Assembly (NCBI GenBank): GCA_023853785.1
Contig: JAJIRX010000567.1
Coordinates: forward strand, 372,001 to 436,000
Reading direction: 5' to 3'
Length of the DNA stretch: 64,000 nucleotides
DNA from: Psilocybe azurescens
Taxonomy: Eukaryota; Basidiomycota; Agaricomycetes; Agaricales; Agrocybaceae
A program made the position numbers and the translations under genes. Under the pieces are notes generated by a model that was not told the origin of the DNA, searched no databases, and saw only the letters and a list, made by a program, of their open reading frames with translations. Below, piece by piece: positions 57,801-64,000 of the stretch (position 1 is the stretch's first letter; every line of letters begins with the position of its first letter).

Positions 57801-60597
57801 GCTGTCCTCGCCTTCCACGCCATCAATACCACCCGCGTTCTGGAATGGCGTCTCCAGATACAGAATCTCCTTCTCCCGGCCGCGGAACACGAACCCAACA
57901 TCAGCAGCAGCTTGCACTAGCGCCGCCTCGTCCGGGCTCTGCGCCTTGTACTCGATCTTGCCCGTGTCCGGATCCACGTTCGTCAGCACCGTGTGGCACA
58001 GCGCAAGCACCGAGAAGAAGCCGTTGAGGAGGCGCGCGTGCGCCGCGCCTGCCGCGTCCAAGTCGTCGTGCACGGCCGAAAGCAGGTCGCGCGAAAGCTC
58101 CGCGTCGCTGAAATGGTGGATAACCTTCGGGGAGGCGCGGCCATAGTGGGTTCCTCTTTACTGTCCAAAGCAGAATCTATGTTATTGTTGTCGGCGGTGG
58201 TCGACGAGCCCGAGAGGCGAAGCTGCTCCAGAGGAATCTCGGCTTCCAGGTGCTTGCGCGACTCGCCAGAAATGTACGCAGGGGGTGGGCTTTTGGTGTC
58301 CGCGCCGAAATTCTGCTTCTCCAAGCTGTCCGCGTCGTCATCATGCTTGTTGCCTGAATATACTTTGCCTCCGATCGAGCATTGCCTAAACACCATGGAA
58401 TTCTATGACGATTCGATACGTTTAGCGGGTATGATCCATGGAGATGGAAATGGAATCTATCATACCTGTGTCAATGTACCAGTCTTGTCCGAGAAGATGT
58501 ATTCAATCTGGCCCAGATCATCGGATAAGTTCCAGCTGCGCGCTAGCGTAGGCTGACCGTTGTAAACCATATTATTGTCAAAGTAGATGAAAGCGGCTTG
58601 ACATGTCCGCACAGCCTCGATAGAGATGTACAGCGAGATGGGCACGATATTTTGGAAACTGCGCATAAGACATATGAATTAGCCCCACATCAAGAAAACA
58701 AAATGCAACAGCGTACGTGATCATAGCAAAGCAAAATGTGATCAATCCATTGATAGATGGATTATCTCCTGGCCGATTAGCGCCAAATAGCCATGGAGCA
58801 CCTTTGGGGTAATCGCGATGCTCAAGTACAGAATCGACAATACCACAAGCAGTAGCCATCATAGCCAAGAGGATCAAGTTAATAAATCTATGAATGGTAC
58901 ATATTCAATTCGACTTCAACGAGAAAACAAAATGACTGAGCGACTTACACTTGAGGATTCATCTGCCTTTCGACCTTGCTTCGCTTACTCGGCGTCCCTC
59001 CGGAATTCATCACGATCCTCGTGTCCTCGCCAGTGAATATTACGACACCTATCACCCAACCCGTGTTTCTCAGAACAGTCCCCCGCAGCAGCACAGTCTG
59101 CATGTCAGCAGGGAACGTCTCTTTTCCGACTTTGACCGCGGCGTTCAGCTTGTACATGTTCACATCGGGCCGGTCGCAATCCAGGCGGAATGCATTGTGG
59201 GACGACGCGCATTCATGTGCCGAGCGAAGATGGGACAACGCAGGGACAGCGTTGCGGGACTTGAGATTCGTCTCGCCGTCCAGGCTCTTAGTCTCGACGA
59301 ACGCGACGTTCTCTTCCTCCGAAGTTGCGCAGATGATGATATCAGCAGGGAGCGGCTCGTTGTCCATGATCTTGACGAAATCGCCCACAGCGATGTCCTC
59401 CCATGCGCGCTTCTTCCAATGCGGCCGGTCGTGATGGGCATGCTCTGCCGAGTCAGCATGATGCGAGAGGATGGAAAGGCGGTGATGGTGGCGCTCTCCG
59501 CCGAGATCATCATCATATTCCACCTCGTCGACAACGACATCGGCTGCAGGCGCAGTCACGCCGGCTAGCTCTTCATCATTGTTCGTGCGCTTGACCTTTT
59601 TCATTCCACGGCCATAAGTGCGCATAACCCCACGCACGAAAGTCCGACTCTTTCGCTGCATGATGTTCGGATTCACGAAATCGCCACCACCCAACACGCG
59701 CACCAGGGAATTGTTGACCCTTCTATCTGACTGATGGCGCTTGACATCCTCGTACCCGTCCTTGAGTGCTGTGATGCCGAGAACAATGATAAGGGGCAGG
59801 ATAACCAGACCAGGCGAGATGGTAGAGAATTTCGGGAAGAACTGCAGAATGGCGATCGCTAAGAAGAATCTAATAAGGTTATGAGAGGTAAATCGTCAGC
59901 AATGTAATAATCATCATCAACGACTCCCGAGAATGAAACGTTGAGGCAAAATAAAAAATATCGGCAGACCCGGGTACTCGGATACTCGTCTAGTAAACAT
60001 CCCTACCCCGTGTGTAATACGACGAGGACGCATCGCTAAGTCTAAGCGCTGTTCTGCAAGTTGCCGTGCACTACGCAATGCATGCATTTCACACCATGAA
60101 TGCACGTGGTGCTGTCCAATTTTAACACCGGGGAGCAGTTGGTGTCGGAGATGACATCGAAGAGAGGGGTGTGAGATGGAGAAACAGGAATAGGAACAGG
60201 CAGAACCCCAACATCCTCCAAGGTCAAAGCACACAGAAAACCCATTGTCATCGCTCGTGCACAGAGGGAGAGAGAGAGAGAGAGGCCATAGTGCATACGC
60301 AGATCCAAAAGAAATCGGTACTCACACATTCGCAATACGCCTGAACTGCTCCAACAGATTGCGGGGCAGAAAAGTGACCACTGTGTACTTCGAAGTGATG
60401 ACCTGGTTGGTAGCATAGACATGCTCAGGTTTGACCCTTCCACGGGCGTCGTGGTAGTCCTCCGGCAGGTTCTCGTTCACGAATATCGTCCTCCGGGGGC
60501 CGGGCTCCTTCTTCCTCGAAAAGAGATCCTCGACTTTGAACGCAGCCCACTTTGCATAGTACTGGCCAATGCGAGACTGGCGGTGCACCGGAGCCAT
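54876..60597 (-). CDS. P4-type ATPase, aminophospholipid flippase (Dnf1/2-like)
   Basis: Moves phospholipids from the outer to the cytosolic leaflet of the plasma membrane and Golgi/endosomal membranes. Large minus-strand gene with about 15 introns. Start ATG 60597. Landmarks: [34 protein letters not shown], the actuator [13 protein letters not shown], the P4-specific [12 protein letters not shown], the phosphorylation motif [75 protein letters not shown], and [13 protein letters not shown] and [12 protein letters not shown] membrane segments. The acidic/Arg C-terminal tail ends [11 protein letters not shown] (stop 54876-54878). Frame corrections: one C missing opposite 58129-58132 ([17 protein letters not shown]). 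In the C-terminal part, extra bases are needed near 55420 and 55364 and one is missing near 55250. The catalytic core is intact. Confidence 0.9.
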
Positions 60598-61321
60598 AGG
60601 TGGGGTGTTTTGTGTTTGGGCTGGGTCAGTGTCTGGGTGGATCCAATATGCAAAGCAAGATATGTCTCTGTGGTGTAGTTTAGAAATCCAAAAAAGGTAC
60701 AAGAAAGTAAGATATCGTGAAGGTCGTGTCGGTTGTGGGGAGAGGAGAGGGCCCTCACACAGGCATAACGATGTCGTCGGAAGAGGAAATAATAAATTCC
60801 TCCCGGTAAAGGAGGATATAACTGCGAAGTTCGCCTTGTGTTCCCGCTGACACAACTATAATCACAAACACACATGACTCATGGGCCATTAGACATCTTC
60901 CCAACTCGGTCTATTTTCCCTACAAATACCTACTTACCCGACTTTTTGTGACTTCTTTTGTGCTAATCTCATCCTAGTATGGCAAATTCTGAGCAATAGT
61001 GCCGGAGCGACACCGCCTAGCTCATACGCGTCCACTTCTAAGCGCTCCGCGTAAGTCGCTTCCTTCCTTCCAAGAAAAAAATGTGTATAAGGTATCCATG
61101 CAAAAACACACTAGTAAATAGGTAAACGAGAGTACGGAACACAAACTAATTCCACATCAAGAACCGAAGAACTCTGAAGAAAATAAAACACTAAAAAGAG
61201 GGGCAGTTGACCAATAGCCAGGTCCGTGCTAACAAGAGGGGGTATACATATCATATTTGAGAATAGCCAACTCAATCCATTCGTCACAATCAACCAACCA
61301 ACGAAGCGCAGTACCACTCGC
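60598..61321. other. Intergenic
   Basis: 5' flank of the flippase gene and 3' flank of CDC10. No gene recognised. A (GA)n tract of about 24 bp lies nearby at 60265-60288, inside a flippase intron. Confidence 0.45.
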
Positions 61322-62986
61322 CTACTGGGATGCAGCGGGTCGTTGGTTGACGCCCTCCTTGAGAGCAAGCAGCTGCTTCGATCGGAAAGCCTCGTAGTGG
61401 ATTTGCGCGGTAGTCTCGATCAAGTCCTGCAAGTGTGTCCTAAAAAGTCGATGTTATTCATTTATTCATCTCTCCATTAATACGACGAATGAGACAAACC
61501 TTGTAAGGAAATTGCGCAGGTGCACAAATTCGCAGTGGTTGGCGTCTTCAACGTTCACCACTCCCCAGCGATTCTTGCGTCCGCGCACAGATTTCCCATC
61601 AATAATCACGTTGCTCTCCGAGCCGACAACAGCGAAAGGAACAATTTGCTGGGACCAGAATTATCAGTCACGTTAAAGAATAGCAATAATATAAGATAAC
61701 ATACCCTAATAGACTCGTTCAGGTGAACCTCCTCTTCATCATCTTCATCGGTATCAAAGGGGTACAAGCGAATGTTGTTGTAAATCAACTCCTCCCTGAT
61801 CTAAAATTACACTAGAGGTTAAGCACGTCACAAGAAGTAGAGGCAAGTCATGCTTACCTTAACCTTGAAGCTCTCCCTCTCCTCCAATGTCAAGCTATCA
61901 CTCTTGGCAATGACTGGCACGACATTGACGACCTCGCTCAGCTTCTTCATCACAATCACATCAATGGGCCTCAGGGAATGGCCAGTGGGGTTGATAAAAT
62001 ACAAGCAGCAGTGAATGCGAGTATCTTGGATGTAGCGGTCTCGCATCGCGGTCAACTCTTTGCGGAGATATGCGCTGTGCTGGTCCTTGATATACTTGAT
62101 GATAGCATCCCAGCTAAAAATAATAATTTCAGCTATGAGCAGAAGAGATCGCTCTCTAAGAATAACGCACCACCCTTCGTTGTTGACCTGATCTCCGTAA
62201 CCAGGAGTATCGACGATGTTAAGTCTGAGTTTCACTCCGTTTTCGACAATGACTATTAAAAAAATAGATTAGTGAGCAAGTTCCCAGAGACTCCCAAAAG
62301 TTAAAAGTTAAAGAATGAGCATAACCAAAGCTCAATCACAAGAAGATAAGAAGGGAAAGACTTGACACGTAAAACGAGCAGCGCCACATCCATCCACCCC
62401 CTTGTTCCCGCCGCGAACACGAGTTATGACGAGGCTTTGATGTCCACCCCGTTGACGAGGTGTACACACAGTTTCATGTGCAGAGGTACAACAAAAGAAT
62501 TTAGTTAAGAAAACACACCATGAGACACAGCCTGAATCTCCGTTGTCTGTCTGACAGGTTCGTCGGAAGCCAAGCGACCCTTGGAATCGATGAGGTGTGA
62601 CGCAAAGATAGTGTTGATGAGAGTGGATTTGCCCAAGCCAGTTTGACCTGTCACCATCGAAAAGGTAAGTAACCAATTACATACATCAAATGTTTTTCAG
62701 AAAGGCGAGAAAGAGAAAGCCGGGCAGGGGCGTTTCCATCCAGCTCCAAACCAATCACCGCAATGCATACGACATTTCTCCCCAAGAGTGTCCACATATC
62801 CGCTCCCACCAACCCCAATGACCGAGATGAAATGGAAAAAACAACCCTTCCGAAAAACATCAGAGCAACCAACTCACCAGCAACGATAACATTAAACTGG
62901 AACCCGCGCTTCAAGAGCTTGTGCTCAATCTGCTGCGTGATGCTGTCGAAACCGACATAGGTCTGTGCGCGGATCTCTTCTGTCAT
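61322..62986 (-). CDS. CDC10: Septin, Cdc10 class
   Basis: GTP-binding cytoskeletal protein that assembles into filaments at septation sites and hyphal branch points. Start ATG 62986: TEEIRAQTYVGFDSITQQIE, then LKRGFQFNVIVAG, with the P-loop GQTGLGKSTLINT completed after an intron (acceptor near 62649). Further motifs: the G3 region IVDTPGYGDQVNNEG, YLRKELTAMRDRYIQDTR, CCLYFINPTGH, the G4 motif AKSD, and PFAVVGSESNVIIDGK. The septin-unique element includes GRKNRWGVVNVED and CEFVHLRNFLTRTHLQDLIE. It ends in NQRPAASQ (stop 61322-61324), without a long coiled-coil tail, as expected of the Cdc10 class. About seven exons, all in frame. Confidence 0.95.
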
Positions 62987-64000
62987 TTTTTAGTAGGCGA
63001 GGAGGGGTTAAACTATTAGGGCCTAAACAAAAGAGACAGCATTTAGCATCTTCGCTCGCCGATTACACACGTAGACACAAGACGAGAGGTGGGAGAAGAG
63101 GGAACCGCGTCCACGTTCGTGGCAAGCAAGGGGCACCCCAACCAAATCCCACATAGGGTTAGGGAGGTGCATCGCGCGTTGCGTTGGCACACATTCCCAT
63201 CTCCATTCCCACCACCAATTTCCAGGTATCAGATACAGACTCACCGAAAACTCGGAGGGACGTTAACAGTGGGCGACGGAGGCGACGGCGGGGGACGAGC
63301 GACTCAAAGACGAACGATACGACTTTTTACGTTCTCGAACGAGGGGCCGCCAACCTGGCAGTTCGCATAAATTTGGCTTGGGGTTGGGAAGTAAATAGCT
63401 GTAAATATTGGAATTGTGGCGGGGATGCCTGTTTACGGAAATCGAACCCTGCTAGTGGCCGCGGCTTCATCATGAACTTTATTGACCTAGAACGTTCGTC
63501 TCACTATCTTCTCCAAACCTTATCGTTGAAAAGATGGCTGTGTGTTTTTGTCTGTAAAGGAATCATTGCACTATGATTTTCTGTCTAGGAGGTTTATCAA
63601 CTGGGACAGGGCACAGCGCATCTTCATCAGTCTCCAGCGGCTCGTACTTCCAGTTCGATCATGACCTCTCATCCACATTCAATGACGCAGACTCCAAATG
63701 TCATGCATTCCACACTCATATATCTGAGAAGGTTTTACTTGCAAAATGGATATTCATGTGCCTACTCGTATGTTGTTCAGGAGGAAATCACGAGAGAGCA
63801 GGTTTGTTATCATAAGGTGCTGTTCTTTCTCTAGTCGTACCACCCAACTATTCTTCCGCAAGAATACAGTTCCCTTAGCATCTAAGCATGAAACACCGAT
63901 AATTTTCTCAATATTCCTACACACTTTAGTCCTTGGGGACGGCCGGTAATGCTCACCATCATGTTTTGAGTCTGTTAAATCCTGTACTTTTAACTGTTCG
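62987..64000. other. Upstream flank of CDC10 to window edge
   Basis: About 1 kb. Open frames around 63.0-63.6 kb are short and compositional; no gene recognised. Confidence 0.45.

Noticed and set aside
1..64000. CRISPR arrays, operons, riboswitches or rRNA
   Set aside because: Spliced eukaryotic genes throughout; no repeat-spacer pattern or rRNA-like sequence was seen.

Overview
The window is nuclear DNA from a filamentous basidiomycete, almost certainly an Agaricomycete (mushroom-forming fungus). Nearly every gene is split by short introns of about 50-65 bp with GT...AG ends. Several families are typical of or expanded in that class: NACHT NTPases, a FunK1 kinase, a one-helix membrane protein with an extracellular beta-rich region, a four-helix DUF7598-like protein, a basidiomycete-type sesquiterpene synthase and a secreted eqolisin. 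There is no sign of bacterial or organellar DNA.

Layout. About 1-2935 is the 5' and middle part of a minus-strand NACHT NTPase gene that runs off the left edge. A second, complete copy lies in opposite orientation at about 20440-24111, so the two form an imperfect inverted repeat with arms of about 2.9 kb and a 17.5 kb loop. The loop holds a mitochondrial ribosomal protein gene (MRP51), a one-helix membrane protein, an epoxide hydrolase, a four-helix membrane protein, a doubtful ORF, a type-B carboxylesterase and a broken cytochrome P450. A roughly 600-700 bp dispersed repeat occurs at 14.6, 20.2 and 25.3 kb; two copies sit beside the NACHT/P450 junction and the right edge of this plastic region. 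From 26 kb on the content is mostly conserved housekeeping genes: UDP-galactose transporter, UTP21 (SSU processome), AHA1 (Hsp90 co-chaperone), P4-ATPase flippase, CDC10 septin and a DUF3429 inner-membrane protein. Between them are lineage-specific genes: a secreted Ser/Thr/Asp-rich protein, FunK1 kinase, eqolisin, sesquiterpene synthase and a Kelch-type protein. Two non-autonomous DNA transposons with clean target-site duplications were found, a TA-flanked 138 bp element at 8.4 kb and a 468 bp hAT-type element at 44.7 kb.

The genes do not form one pathway. The terpene synthase stands alone, without an adjacent P450 or transporter, and the only P450 is a distant fragment.

A recurrent feature is that otherwise well conserved genes need single-base corrections, nearly always one base missing from a run of 4-6 identical bases (MRP51, carboxylesterase, NACHT copy 2, UDP-galactose transporter, UTP21, secreted Asp-rich protein, FunK1, flippase, probably others). 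This looks more like homopolymer miscalling in the assembly than a mass of pseudogenes, and it affects how the gene models below should be read. Exon boundaries were worked out by eye from frames and splice motifs; all family names come from recognition, not from a search.
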